32,738 bases of DNA from Alphaproteobacteria bacterium (GTDB taxonomy: Bacteria; Pseudomonadota; Alphaproteobacteria; Thalassobaculales; Thalassobaculaceae). Each line of letters starts with the position of its first letter. Position 1 is the first letter of the stretch. Location of the stretch: positions 1 through 32,738 of the forward strand of contig JANSYC010000043.1 in NCBI GenBank assembly GCA_024742605.1, in the 5' to 3' direction. Below are positions 18,016-26,757 of the stretch, one piece after another. A program made the position numbers and the translations under genes. The notes under the pieces were generated by a model. The model was given only the letters and a program-made list of their open reading frames with translations. It did not search any database and had not been told where the DNA came from.

Positions 18016-19101
18016 CTAGCCCGCCTTCTTGGTGCCGGTGCCGACCCGGTCCAAGCCGTAAGTCCCGTCCAGGATCGGCTGCCACCAGTCTGCATTGTCG
18101 AGATACCAGCGCACGGTCTGGCGGATACCGGTCTCGAAGGTCTCGCGCGGCTCCCAGCCGAGATCCCGCTTGATCTTCGATGCATCGATGGCATAGCGGA
18201 AATCGTGCCCTGGGCGATCGGTCACAAAACTGATCAGGCTGCGCCGCGGGCTGCCGTCGGACAAGGAAGGTGCCATCTCGTCGAGCAGATCGCAGATCAC
18301 CTCGACCACCTCAAGATTGGTTTTCTCGTTGTTGCCGCCGACATTGTAGCTCTCGCCGGCCGCGCCTGTGCTCGCGATCGTCCAAAGCGCGCGGGCGTGG
18401 TCCTCGACCTGCAGCCAATCACGCACGTTGTCGCCCTTGCCGTAGACCGGCAGCTTCTCGCCCCGCAGTCCCTTGATGATCATCAGCGGAATCAGCTTTT
18501 CCGGGAAATGATACGGGCCGTAATTGTTGGAGCAATTCGAGAGCACCACCGGTAAACCGTAGGTCTCGCCCCAGGCGCGGACCAGGTGATCGGACGCGGC
18601 CTTGGACGCGGAATAGGGAGACCGGGGATCGTATCGATGCACCTCGGTGAACTCGGCATCGCCAGGATGGAGCGACCCGAAAACCTCGTCGGTGGAAATA
18701 TGATGAAACCGGAATGCGGCACGACGGTCGGCCTTCAGCGTGTCCAGATGCGAGCGCGCAACCTGCAGCAGACGGAAGGTGCCGACGATGTTCGTCTGGA
18801 TGAAGTCCTCCGGCCCGTCGATCGACCGGTCCACGTGACTTTCCGCTGCCAGATGCATAACGATATCGGGGTCATAAGTCTGAAACACCCGCTCCAAAGC
18901 GTCGGAGTCCCGGATGTCGACCTGCTCGAAGGCATAGCGCGGATCATCGGAAACCGAGCGCAGAGAGTTGAGATTCGCGGCATAGGTCAGCTTGTCGACA
19001 TTGACCACCCGGACATCGGTGTCGGTGATCAGGTGGCGGATCACGGCGGAGCCGATGAAGCCGGCGCCACCTGTGACGAGAACGGTCCGGGTGTCGGCCA
19101 T
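18016..19101 (-). CDS. rmlB: dTDP-glucose 4,6-dehydratase
   Basis: The second enzyme of the pathway, an extended SDR that converts dTDP-glucose to dTDP-4-keto-6-deoxyglucose. The 361-residue product has G-G-A-G-F-I-G at residues 11-17 for NAD binding, S-T-D-E-V-F-G with the catalytic T-D-E triplet, and [19 protein letters not shown] is a strong RmlB signature. It starts two bases after the rmlC stop. Confidence 0.97.
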   Translation of the reverse strand: MADTRTVLVTGGAGFIGSAVIRHLITDTDVRVVNVDKLTYAANLNSLRSVSDDPRYAFEQVDIRDSDALERVFQTYDPDIVMHLAAESHVDRSIDGPEDFIQTNIVGTFRLLQVARSHLDTLKADRRAAFRFHHISTDEVFGSLHPGDAEFTEVHRYDPRSPYSASKAASDHLVRAWGETYGLPVVLSNCSNNYGPYHFPEKLIPLMIIKGLRGEKLPVYGKGDNVRDWLQVEDHARALWTIASTGAAGESYNVGGNNEKTNLEVVEVICDLLDEMAPSLSDGSPRRSLISFVTDRPGHDFRYAIDASKIKRDLGWEPRETFETGIRQTVRWYLDNADWWQPILDGTYGLDRVGTGTKKAG

Positions 19102-19103
19102 GG

Positions 19104-19673
19104 TCAGCGGTTTCCGTCGTAGGTGAAGTAGTCCGGCAGATCGGCCAGGAGCGGATGCTTGGTATCTTTGTCGGATAAGGTCGGCTCGATGCCGTCCAAC
19201 GGCCAGTCAATGCCCAGCGCCGGATCGTTCCAGGCCAATCCACGGTCACTCTCGGGCGCGTAGCGACCGGTCACCTTGTAGATCACCTCGGTGTCCGGCT
19301 CCAGGGTCACGAATCCATGCGCGAAGCCGACGGGTACCAGAATCTGGGTCCAATTGTCGGCCGAAATCTCGGCACCAACCCATTTGCCGAATGTCGGCGA
19401 GCCGACACGGATATCCACCGCCACGTCGTAGATCCGTCCCCGCACCACACGCAACAGCTTGTCCTGGGCGTCGGGCGGGGTCTGGAAGTGAAGCCCGCGC
19501 AGAACGCCGACCGCCTGCGAATGGGAATGATTGTCCTGCACGAAATCGAGATCGAGTCCGGCTTCGGCCAATTCCGCCTTTTTGTAGACCTCGGAAAAGA
19601 AGCCCCGGTGATCTCCGAACTTCTTCGGTTGGATCAGTTTGACTTCGGGTATGGCGAGCGCGGTGATCTGCAC
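19104..19673 (-). CDS. rmlC: dTDP-4-dehydrorhamnose 3,5-epimerase
   Basis: The third enzyme of the pathway, a cupin epimerase of 189 residues. The catalytic base H62 is seen in V-L-R-G-L-H-F-Q, and the catalytic tyrosine in I-Y-K-V-T (Y132). F-x-D-x-R-G-F-F-S-E near residues 19-28 and F-A-H-G-F are further family marks. The start is GTG, preceded by a GA-rich stretch. It is the first gene of the minus-strand operon rmlC-B-D-A plus M23 peptidase, behind the promoter candidate at 19712-19740. Confidence 0.96.
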   Translation of the reverse strand: MQITALAIPEVKLIQPKKFGDHRGFFSEVYKKAELAEAGLDLDFVQDNHSHSQAVGVLRGLHFQTPPDAQDKLLRVVRGRIYDVAVDIRVGSPTFGKWVGAEISADNWTQILVPVGFAHGFVTLEPDTEVIYKVTGRYAPESDRGLAWNDPALGIDWPLDGIEPTLSDKDTKHPLLADLPDYFTYDGNR

Positions 19674-19711
19674 GCCTTCATCCTCTCAATGGGTGTCGGA
19701 GACGCGTCCGG

Positions 19712-19740
19712 CTATAGCATGCGGCTTCAAACCGGGACAA
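19712..19740 (-). promoter_or_regulatory. Candidate rmlC operon promoter, TTGTCC-N17-CTATAG
   Basis: On the minus strand TTGTCC (19740-19735) is followed after 17 bases by CTATAG (19717-19712), a good match to alphaproteobacterial housekeeping promoters. Transcription would start near 19705, about 32 bases before the rmlC GTG. Confidence 0.55.
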
Positions 19741-20021
19741 CCGATTAGCGCACCGGTGACCAATACGGGCATTCGAGCCGCGGCGGCCGCCCCTTGTGTT
19801 CGGTCCGGTTCGGAAAATCTCTCGAATGATCCGATCTCAGATCAGATCCCGCCGGTCTTGGATGGGGACAGGCACTGAGTACGCTTCCGCCGGTCCCATC
19901 CCGCCTTGCGCGGGAGATCCGGATATCGAAAATTGCGGTGTCATTGACAGGCCGATCGGGTATGACTCGAATATAAAAGGACTTTTTGGAGCGAGATCGG
20001 GAACCAAAACCTGTTCGTTCA

Positions 20022-20030
20022 TGTTATAAT
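20022..20030 (+). promoter_or_regulatory. Extended -10 promoter TGTTATAAT for the GT2 gene
   Basis: TG-T-TATAAT at 20022-20030 is a perfect extended -10 element, rare in such GC-rich DNA. Transcription would start near 20037, about 24 bases before the ATG at 20061 and downstream of the possible TTG start at 19986, so it favours the later start. A second candidate, TTGACA at 19944-19949 with CGAATA at 19968-19973, lies further upstream. Confidence 0.45.
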
Positions 20031-20060
20031 AATAGCCTTCCGGAAACCGACCCAAGACCC

Positions 20061-21047
20061 ATGACACTCAACATCCCATCGCTTCCCGACCCCGAGCACA
20101 TGCAGGTGGTCCCGCATGGTGACCGACCGGCATCGCAAAGCCCGTGCAGCGTCATCATGGTTTCGTACCACACCGGCCCCGTGCTGGTCGAAAGCCTTCG
20201 CGCGGCTCTGACCCAGGCACAGGTCTCCGAAGTCATTCTGGTGGACAACGGAAACAACAAGGCCACGCACGACTCGCTGCACGCGCTTGCGGGAGACGAT
20301 GGTCGACTGAAGATCGTAACCGGTCACAGCAATGTGGGCTTCGCGCGCGGCTGCAATATCGGCGCGCGTCGGGCGACGGGTGACCATCTGCTGCTGCTGA
20401 ATCCCGATTGCGTCCTGCGGCCGGGCGTGATCCGTCGCGGCACCGAGGTCTTCGCGAACCACCCGGGCGCCGCCGCCCTCACGGTGCGGATCGAGAATCT
20501 CGACGGAACCGAACAGCGCGGCGGCCGCCGCAATCTGATGACGCCGTGGACATGTCTGGTCGAACAGTTTCGGCTGGATCGATGGATGCCGGATCATCCG
20601 TACTTCCAGCGGATGAACCTGAACGAAACGGCGCCCTTCGACGAGGTGACCCCGGTCCCCTGCATCTCCGGTGCGTTCATGATGGTGCCCCGGCTGACTT
20701 ATGAGCGGCTGGGCGGAATGGATGAGGACTATTTCCTGCATGTGGAAGACGTGGATTTCTGCATGCGCATCCAGAAAGCCGGTGGCGTGATCCTGTATGT
20801 GCCGGATGCCGCCGTCACCCACGTCAAGAGCACAAGCAAGGTGTTTCCGCTGGTCGTGGAATGGCATAAATCGGTCAGCGCCAATAAGTACTTCTGGAAG
20901 CATTTCCGGCCCCAATATCCGGACCTCGTGCTCAGGGTCATCTCGGTGGCGCTTTATGTCCGGCTGGTGGTCCGGGTCGTCCCGCTGACATTCCGCTGGG
21001 TCCGCGACATGATCTTCGGCGCGCCGGACCCGAACGCCCGAGCCTGA
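20061..21047 (+). CDS. GT2 family glycosyltransferase (rhamnosyltransferase-like)
   Basis: A 328-residue inverting glycosyltransferase of family 2, probably cytoplasmic and membrane-associated, adding a sugar to a lipid-linked glycan. The GT-A core shows S-V-I-M-V-S-Y-H-T near residue 30, the V-D-N-G turn, N-V-G-F-A-R-G-C-N-I-G, and L-N-P-D-C, which stands for the DxD metal site. G-A-F-M-M-V-P and D-E-D-Y-F-L-H-V-E-D-V-D-F-C are typical of rhamnosyltransferase-like members. I chose ATG 20061 because the extended -10 lies just upstream and the conserved domain follows. The adjacent rml operon supplies the likely donor, but donor and acceptor are inferred. Confidence 0.88.
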   Translation: MTLNIPSLPDPEHMQVVPHGDRPASQSPCSVIMVSYHTGPVLVESLRAALTQAQVSEVILVDNGNNKATHDSLHALAGDDGRLKIVTGHSNVGFARGCNIGARRATGDHLLLLNPDCVLRPGVIRRGTEVFANHPGAAALTVRIENLDGTEQRGGRRNLMTPWTCLVEQFRLDRWMPDHPYFQRMNLNETAPFDEVTPVPCISGAFMMVPRLTYERLGGMDEDYFLHVEDVDFCMRIQKAGGVILYVPDAAVTHVKSTSKVFPLVVEWHKSVSANKYFWKHFRPQYPDLVLRVISVALYVRLVVRVVPLTFRWVRDMIFGAPDPNARA

Positions 21048-21051
21048 GCGT

Positions 21052-22968
21052 CTAGGCCCTCAGCGCCGCGAGCCAGCCGGACCCGATCGCCTTGAGCTTG
21101 GCGATCTTATCCTCCTCATGGCGCAGAACTTTCCAGACATCGTAGAGTGTTGCCGCCATATCCCAGGCGAGCCAGGCGAGAACCTGTCCGCCATGGGCTC
21201 GCCAGACCCGAACCCTGTTGCGATGGATGTAAAACCGCCTCCAGGCCGAATGGGTGTTCAGCCCTCCGTTCAATCCACCGTCCCGTCCGACAATCTGCTG
21301 AAACTCGCCAAGCCGGTGGCGCAGAACCGCATCCCCCACGCCCACGATCTCGAACCCGGCGGCCCGCAGACGCAGAGAGAATTCGATGTCCACATAGTCG
21401 ATGAAATAGTCGGCGGGCATATCTCCGGTCACCTCCAGGACCTTGCTGCGGATCAGGCTTCCAGAGGCGATGGCGAAAACGCCGTTGCGGACGAGCCCGC
21501 CGGGCCCCATGGGCGTGCGGTCCAGATCGAACCGCCCGCGGGCGGTCAGCAGGTAGGGTTTGAGGCTGCCCTCGTCATCCGTCAGCCGCGGGGTCAGGAG
21601 GCCGACCCGTCGCCGATCCGGGAGCGTCTCCCAGGCCGAGATCATGGCGGCGACCATCTCCGGCTCCGGCACACTGTCGTCATCCAGAAGCAGAATCCAA
21701 TCGGCCCCTTCGGCGCGCGCCCGCGCCAAACCGATGTTCTGGGCACGGGCCAATCCCAGATTCTCGCCGTTCTCAATCAGAACTGCCCGGTCCTCGCCAC
21801 CGGTCAGGTCGCGCAATGGGGCAATCATCTTCTCGTCGGAGCCGTTATCGACCAGGACGACCCGATCGCACTGATCCAGCGCGGCCGCGATCACCTCCCT
21901 TAGCTTGCCGTCCGGCTGATGACTGACGATCACCGCAACCACCCGGCCGGGAAGCGGCGGCTCGGCGGTGCGATCCGGCAGGTCCGTCACCGGTCGCACG
22001 TCGATCCCGCGCCGCGCATAGGTCCACAGCGACCAGGTCAGGGCCCGCGCAAAAAGAGTTTTCGACACGGCTGCAGATCCCTGGATCGCCTTTCGCTCCC
22101 GCAGCGTCTCACCAAGGCCGTGGACCGCTTCGCCCAGCGCCGAAAGCCGGGCCCGTGCCTCCCCCCGTGGAGCGCCTGTCACGGCCGCAGCGAGCGCGAA
22201 CGCCATGGCCAGCGGCGTGCCGACCCACACGATCCAACCGGGAAGACCCCGAACCACGGTCCAGATCCGATTGCGGGTCGCATGGCGCAGCACGAACCCC
22301 GAAGGGGCCGAGCCGGAGCCGACATGGCGGACCCGCGCCGCCGGTGTCTGGATCACGGTCCAACCCGCAAGACGCAGGCGGACCGCCAGATCCACATCCT
22401 CGTAGTAGCAGAAAAACCGCTCCTCGAAGCCGCCGAGGGCCTCGAACGCCTCCCGTCGATAGAGCGCGGCCGCCGCGCAGACCCCGAACACCTCACCTTC
22501 GGCCACCGGACGAGCCGGACGCCCCTTGCCCCCGCGCCAGGCCGCTCCGAACACGGTGTAAGGGTCCCCGGCGCCGTCATAGATCTCGGGATCGGCGTCC
22601 AAAACCTGGGTCGAGCCGATCGATCCGGCTTCAGGATGGCGCTCGGCGGCCGCGACCAACATCTCGAGCCAATCTGGGTCCGGGAAGGCGTCGGGGTTCA
22701 AGGTGACGAGATACTGGGCGGACGCCCCCTGTGCCGCACGATTGTTGCCCGCCGCGAATCCGAGATTTCGGTCCGACCGGAGGCAGGTCAGCCAGGGTCT
22801 CTGTACCAACTGCTCCACGGCGCCGTCGGTCGACCCGTTGTCCAGCAGGATCACCTCGAAATCCCTCAGGCTCTGCGCCTCAAGCGCCGCCATGCAGCGG
22901 GCCAGATCATCGCCGGAATTCCAGGCAACGATGAGGATGGAGGCTTTGGGGGGGGCGGCCTTAGGCAT
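21052..22968 (-). CDS. Tandem two-domain GT2 glycosyltransferase
   Basis: This 638-residue protein contains two complete GT2 domains. Domain 1 (about 8-250) begins A-S-I-L-I-V-A-W-N-S and has L-D-N-G-S-T-D-G, N-L-G-F-A-A-G-N-N, L-N-P-D-A and F-F-C-Y-Y-E-D-V-D-L. Domain 2 (about 340-600) has V-A-V-I-V-S-H, V-D-N-G-S-D, N-L-G-L-A-R-A-Q-N-I-G and L-L-D-D-D-S as its DxD site. A hydrophobic stretch between them may touch the membrane. Two domains suggest transfer of two successive sugars or of a repeating unit. The ATG at 22968 is preferred; a TTG at 22992 is possible and neither has a strong ribosome site. It converges on the single GT2 gene with four bases between the stops. Confidence 0.88.
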   Translation of the reverse strand: MPKAAPPKASILIVAWNSGDDLARCMAALEAQSLRDFEVILLDNGSTDGAVEQLVQRPWLTCLRSDRNLGFAAGNNRAAQGASAQYLVTLNPDAFPDPDWLEMLVAAAERHPEAGSIGSTQVLDADPEIYDGAGDPYTVFGAAWRGGKGRPARPVAEGEVFGVCAAAALYRREAFEALGGFEERFFCYYEDVDLAVRLRLAGWTVIQTPAARVRHVGSGSAPSGFVLRHATRNRIWTVVRGLPGWIVWVGTPLAMAFALAAAVTGAPRGEARARLSALGEAVHGLGETLRERKAIQGSAAVSKTLFARALTWSLWTYARRGIDVRPVTDLPDRTAEPPLPGRVVAVIVSHQPDGKLREVIAAALDQCDRVVLVDNGSDEKMIAPLRDLTGGEDRAVLIENGENLGLARAQNIGLARARAEGADWILLLDDDSVPEPEMVAAMISAWETLPDRRRVGLLTPRLTDDEGSLKPYLLTARGRFDLDRTPMGPGGLVRNGVFAIASGSLIRSKVLEVTGDMPADYFIDYVDIEFSLRLRAAGFEIVGVGDAVLRHRLGEFQQIVGRDGGLNGGLNTHSAWRRFYIHRNRVRVWRAHGGQVLAWLAWDMAATLYDVWKVLRHEEDKIAKLKAIGSGWLAALRA

Positions 22969-23040
22969 GTCGGTCGGAAACAGGTCTCGCAATGGGTTTA
23001 CCGGGCCCGGATCAAGGAGCCTCGATGAAGCCTAGCACGC

Positions 23041-23070
23041 TTGACAGCCAAGGCCGCTCCACCCCGAATA
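23041..23070 (+). promoter_or_regulatory. Candidate promoter TTGACA-N18-CGAATA
   Basis: A consensus -35 TTGACA at 23041-23046 is followed by CGAATA at 23065-23070 after 18 bases. Transcription would begin near 23077, about 25 bases before the ATG at 23102. The same pair with the same spacing occurs at 19944-19973, which may be chance. The -10 is a poor match, so this is tentative. Confidence 0.35.
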
Positions 23071-23101
23071 CCACACGCGCTTCCAAAGGTGAGTCCCGCA
23101 G

Positions 23102-24244
23102 ATGACACGTGTTGTTTCCCGCTTCCCGCTGCTGCCGATGAGCCTCGGGATCGAGCGCTATCTGACCGTTCACACCTATGGGGAGCCGGACATCCGTCCG
23201 AAGGCCTATCTGCAGGCCGGAATGCACGCCGGCGAACTGCCGGGAGTGCTGACGCTGCACCATCTGATCCGCATGCTGGACGCCGGTGAGGATGAAATCC
23301 TGGGCCAGGTCACCATCATTCCGGTCGCCAATCCGATCGGTCAGAGCCAGATCGTCCTTGGCACTCTGCACGGACGCTTCGGTCTGCAGGACGGGGTCAA
23401 TTTCAATCGGGCTTTTCCAGACGTGGTGGCAGAGGTCGGCGATGCGATCGCCGGGCGTCTGGGTCCGGACGCCGTCGGCAACGTGGCCGTGATCCGGGAA
23501 GCGCTGCTCGAGGCACTTGCGCTGCATGCGTCCGAAGCCGAGACCGAGGCAGAGTATCTGAAGCTGACCTTGATGCGCCTGTCGGCAGATGCGGATCTGG
23601 CCCTCGACCTGCATTGCGACGACGAGGCTCTCAAGCATGTCTATATGGCCCAGCACTCTTGGCCCGCTGGCGGCGACGTGGCCGCAGACCTCGGGATGCC
23701 GGTCACGCTGCTCGCCGATGACTCGGGCGGCAATCCGTTCGATGAGAGTCTGAGCAAGCCATGGTTGGACCTGCGAACCCGGTTCGGGGCCGATCATCCC
23801 ATTCCGTCCGCCTGCCTGTCCGCCACGGTCGAGTTGCGGGGGATGGCGGATGTGGGCGACGCTCTGGCCGAAGAGGATGCGACACGGCTCTATAGACTGC
23901 TGCAACGACGGGGGATCATCGCGGGCGATCCGGGTCCGCTGCCGAAACTGGAGCGCCCGGCCTTGCCTCTGTCGGGGATGGAGGTGGTGAAGGCCCCCCT
24001 GCCGGGCGTATTGAGCTACCGGGTGCCCCTGGGCAGCGATGTGGTGGCGGGACAGCCAATCGCCGATCTGATCGACCCGACCGCCGACGACCCCGGAGAG
24101 GGCCGGATCGAGATCAAGGCCGGGACCGACGGTTACCTGTTCACCCGCCGCGCTCACAAATTTGTCTGGCCGGGCACCGTCATCGCCAAGATCGCGGGCG
24201 CCCGTCCGATCGAACGCCGGAGAGGGCGCATGCTGACGGACTGA
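23102..24244 (+). CDS. Succinylglutamate desuccinylase/aspartoacylase family protein
   Basis: A 380-residue zinc-dependent amidohydrolase-like protein of the M14-related AstE/AspA family. The zinc ligands are visible as H42-x2-E45 in G-M-H-A-G-E and H171 in L-D-L-H-C-D-D. N102-R103 is the usual substrate-carboxylate pair, and E in A-T-V-E-L-R-G is the probable catalytic glutamate. The last 90 residues form a beta-rich C-terminal domain seen in such proteins. These enzymes remove acyl groups from amino acids or similar compounds; the substrate here is unknown. It converges on speE with four bases between stops, and no arginine-succinyl pathway genes are nearby. Confidence 0.85.
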   Translation: MTRVVSRFPLLPMSLGIERYLTVHTYGEPDIRPKAYLQAGMHAGELPGVLTLHHLIRMLDAGEDEILGQVTIIPVANPIGQSQIVLGTLHGRFGLQDGVNFNRAFPDVVAEVGDAIAGRLGPDAVGNVAVIREALLEALALHASEAETEAEYLKLTLMRLSADADLALDLHCDDEALKHVYMAQHSWPAGGDVAADLGMPVTLLADDSGGNPFDESLSKPWLDLRTRFGADHPIPSACLSATVELRGMADVGDALAEEDATRLYRLLQRRGIIAGDPGPLPKLERPALPLSGMEVVKAPLPGVLSYRVPLGSDVVAGQPIADLIDPTADDPGEGRIEIKAGTDGYLFTRRAHKFVWPGTVIAKIAGARPIERRRGRMLTD

Positions 24245-24248
24245 ACCC

Positions 24249-25100
24249 CTATTTCAGCAGGTCCAGCATCCACTGCGGCAGCGCGAACGCGCCGGCATGG
24301 ACCGCCGGCGTGTAGTACCGGGTCTTTATGTCCCAAGGGGAGAACCGGCCGGTCAGGCTGTCGATGCTCTGATGCCGTTTGGCGGTATCGTCGGTCGCCC
24401 AGCCGAAAGCCATATGGCCGCCCTGGTAGGTCGGAACCGGTGCGATGTAGAAACCGACATCGGCGAAGCTTTCGCCCAGGCGGTGCCAGGAGTTCACCAT
24501 CTCGTCGGACTGCAGGAACGGCACACCGTTTTGAGTAACCACGATGCCGCCGGGGTTCAGGCAACGTTTGCAGTCGGCGTAGAATTCGGCTGTGAACAGC
24601 ACCTCGCCCGGCCCGATCGGATCCGTGGAATCCACGATAATCACGTCGAAGCGGTCCGGTGTCTCGGCCACGTATTTCGCGCCGTCGGTGATCACCAGAT
24701 CGAGACGCGGGTTGTCGAACGCACCGGCCGAGAGCGACGGCAGATGCTTCTTCGACATGTCGACGACGCCGGCATCAATCTCCACCATGGTGACCCGCTC
24801 GACGCCCTGATGCTTCAGCACCTCGCGCGCCATGCCGCCGTCACCACCGCCGATGATCAGAACATGACGGGCCGAGCCGTGCGCCGTCACCGGCACATGG
24901 GTCAGCATCTCGTGATAAATGAACTCGTCGCCTTCCGTGGTCTGCACCACGCCGTCGAGGGTCAGGACCCGACCAAACTTCGCGTTCTCGAAGATGATCA
25001 GGTCCTGAAGGCCCGTCTGGTCACGGAAGAGGACCTTGTCCATCCGAAGACCCTGGCTGATTTCAGCGTGCAGGGTCTCCTTGAACCAGTCCTCCGCCAT
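24249..25100 (-). CDS. speE: Spermidine synthase (polyamine aminopropyltransferase)
   Basis: The enzyme moves an aminopropyl group from decarboxylated S-adenosylmethionine to putrescine. The 283-residue length is normal. Key motifs are E-x-x-Y-H-E near residues 60-66 (here E-F-I-Y-H-E-M), [10 protein letters not shown] for the nucleotide site, V-E-I-D, and the catalytic D-S-T-D-P-I-G-P. It follows speD with no intervening base, so the two are made together and form a complete decarboxylated-AdoMet route. Confidence 0.96.
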   Translation of the reverse strand: MAEDWFKETLHAEISQGLRMDKVLFRDQTGLQDLIIFENAKFGRVLTLDGVVQTTEGDEFIYHEMLTHVPVTAHGSARHVLIIGGGDGGMAREVLKHQGVERVTMVEIDAGVVDMSKKHLPSLSAGAFDNPRLDLVITDGAKYVAETPDRFDVIIVDSTDPIGPGEVLFTAEFYADCKRCLNPGGIVVTQNGVPFLQSDEMVNSWHRLGESFADVGFYIAPVPTYQGGHMAFGWATDDTAKRHQSIDSLTGRFSPWDIKTRYYTPAVHAGAFALPQWMLDLLK

Positions 25101-25625
25101 TTAGACCACCATGCCCCGTTTGTGCTCGCCCAGATTGACGGTGTCCGGCGTGAAGGCGCGTTTCAGCACCTCGATCGCCTTGTGCGGCTGTGCGTCGCCG
25201 CACATAAACACGTCGAGAGCGGCGTAGTCGCATTCCGGCCACGTGTGGATCGAGATGTGCGACTCCGCCAGCACGGCCACGCCCGAAACCCCGCCATTCG
25301 GCGAGAAGTGGTGCAGATGGATGTGCAGCAGCGTGGCGCCGGCGGCGACCACGCATTCCTTCAGTGCGTCCTCGATATGCTCGAGATCGTCCAGACGCGA
25401 TGCCCCCCACAGATCTATGATCAGATGGGTGCCAGCATAGGTCAGACCGTCCTTCTTGACGAAGTGGTCCAGCCGTTCGTCCGAACTGGTGATTCCGGCG
25501 CTGGGAAGGCGCACGACATTGTCGCGTTCCTCGTAAGCCGCCGGAGAGGCGTTGGTTTCGACATGGAATTCGCTCGGCTGAGTGGCCGAGTCCATCCCCA
25601 ATTTGGTGGCGAGATGACGATCCAT
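25101..25625 (-). CDS. speD: S-adenosylmethionine decarboxylase proenzyme
   Basis: A pyruvoyl enzyme that supplies the aminopropyl donor to SpeE. The self-cleavage site is E121/S122 in L-A-E-S-H-I-S-I-H, with H127 and C142 (D-V-F-M-C-G) at the spacing known for the short prokaryotic class (S, +5, +20). The core needs only about 120 residues, so the 174-residue product carries an extension of about 50 residues rich in polar residues. A GGGAGG seven to eight bases before the ATG supports the long start; an internal Met at residue 11 is an alternative. It lies directly upstream of speE. Confidence 0.93.
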   Translation of the reverse strand: MDRHLATKLGMDSATQPSEFHVETNASPAAYEERDNVVRLPSAGITSSDERLDHFVKKDGLTYAGTHLIIDLWGASRLDDLEHIEDALKECVVAAGATLLHIHLHHFSPNGGVSGVAVLAESHISIHTWPECDYAALDVFMCGDAQPHKAIEVLKRAFTPDTVNLGEHKRGMVV

Positions 25626-26070
25626 CCCCGTTCCTCCCTATCAGAAGATTGACCCAGCTACCCTAGACCCTCCACCCCCATGGACCACGACGGGCCCTAC
25701 GGGACGAGCGGAATGGGCAGACAAGAAGCCCTATCCCCGTTCTCCGGAATAGGACCCAAGTCTCGATGAAGCCTCACGCCCCATCGCGACCGTTCGCGTC
25801 GAGTTCACCTCCAGGTGGAATCACCCCAGACGCACGCACAAAGTTTTCAGACTTTCGGTAGGCACTTAAAAAGAAAGACCAGGAGACGTGGGGAGAACCC
25901 CGCCGTGTCCCGGCCGTTTCGTGACCGGGAGAATGGGGTCGACGTCCCCCGCCGTCAAGCGGTTTCGACGCTGTTTTCGATGAGAATTTCCGATTCTCCC
26001 CGCAGATCTGGATTGACCCCGGCACATGGCGGCGATCAACTCCCTGTGCACGGCATCGAAGGGGCCACCC
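25626..26070. other. Gene-free region with several inverted repeats
   Basis: This 445-bp stretch between the divergent speD and GST genes shows no convincing gene; small open frames have arginine- and proline-rich compositions typical of GC-rich shadow frames. It holds an A-rich tract near 25867-25877 and short hairpins: GGGG-AGAA-CCCC at 25890-25901, GGGG/CCCC about 25934-25948, and GAGAAT-TTCCG-ATTCTC at 25982-25998. It may carry promoters for both flanking genes or a small RNA. Confidence 0.5.
25982..25998. repeat. Perfect hairpin GAGAAT-N5-ATTCTC
   Basis: GAGAAT (25982-25987) and ATTCTC (25993-25998) are perfect complements around a five-base loop, within the gene-free region 73-89 bases upstream of the GST start. 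No T-tract follows on either strand. It could be an operator or part of a small RNA. Confidence 0.35.
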
Positions 26071-26757
26071 ATGCACCTGATCATCGGCGGCAAATGGTCC
26101 AGTACCTGGACGATGCGGGGCTGGCTGGCATGCAAGCTGTCCGGCCTCGATTTCAGCACCGAAACCCTGTTCCTTTCGCGTCCTGACAGCAAGGCAAGGT
26201 TGGCGGAGGTCTCACCGACCGGACGGATACCGGTGCTGATCCACGATGGGATGCGGATCACCGACACGCTGGCGATCGCGGAGTACCTTTGGGAGCTGGC
26301 ACCGGGCAGCGACATCTGGCCCGCCGACCGCCCGGCGCGAACCACCGCGCGCATGGTCGCCGCCGAGATGCACGGCCATTTCGCGGAGGTCCGGGCCGCC
26401 CTGCCGATGAACCTGATCAAGCGCTGGCCGATCAAGGACGGCGTGCCTTCGAACGTGAAGCTGCTGGATCGGCCCGGCGTGCGGGACAACATCACACGGG
26501 TCGAGGCGATCTGGCGGGAGACGCGCCGCGCCTGGGGTGCCGACGGCCCCTACCTGTTCGGCGAGCGGTTCACCTTCGCCGACGCCATGTACGCCCCGAT
26601 GGCGAGCCGGCTTCGCACCTATTCCGTTGATGTCGCACCCGACAGCCAGGGCTATGCTGACGCCTGTCTCGGGCACCCGCTGGTTCTGGAGTGGATCTCC
26701 GGCGCCGAGGACCAGGCCCGCGAGATCGGCAGGGAGGCGGTAGCGGCCTGGCCCTGA
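26071..26757 (+). CDS. Glutathione S-transferase family protein
   Basis: A 228-residue protein of the GST superfamily. The N-terminal thioredoxin-like domain has the active-site strand-turn region W-S-S-T-W-T-M-R near residues 10-17, V-S-P-T-G-R-I-P-V-L with the cis-proline, and I-T-D-T-L-A-I-A-E-Y-L for glutathione contact. The helical C-terminal domain includes F-T-F-A-D-A-M-Y-A-P. AAGGGG seven bases before the ATG at 26071 supports this start over an upstream one. Substrate unknown; detoxification or a reductase role is typical. Confidence 0.9.
   Translation: MHLIIGGKWSSTWTMRGWLACKLSGLDFSTETLFLSRPDSKARLAEVSPTGRIPVLIHDGMRITDTLAIAEYLWELAPGSDIWPADRPARTTARMVAAEMHGHFAEVRAALPMNLIKRWPIKDGVPSNVKLLDRPGVRDNITRVEAIWRETRRAWGADGPYLFGERFTFADAMYAPMASRLRTYSVDVAPDSQGYADACLGHPLVLEWISGAEDQAREIGREAVAAWP

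Larger units (their letters stand above)
19674..20060. other. Divergent intergenic region between rmlC and the GT2 gene
   Basis: This 387-bp stretch has no convincing gene. It holds the rmlC promoter candidate at its left end, a hairpin TCCCGC-CTTGC-GCGGGA at 19899-19915, a TTGACA box at 19944-19949 with CGAATA 18 bases later, and an extended -10 element near its right end. From about 19960 it becomes noticeably AT-rich compared with the rest of the window. It therefore looks like a two-way control region for surface glycan genes. Confidence 0.5.

Noticed and set aside
19986-20060. TTG start at 19986 for the GT2 gene
   Set aside because: The best promoter -10 lies inside this extension, and the extra 25 residues look non-coding.
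25774-26076. Minus-strand 100-codon frame in the gene-free stretch
   Set aside because: No ribosome site or motif; basic, glycine- and proline-rich composition; it overlaps hairpins.
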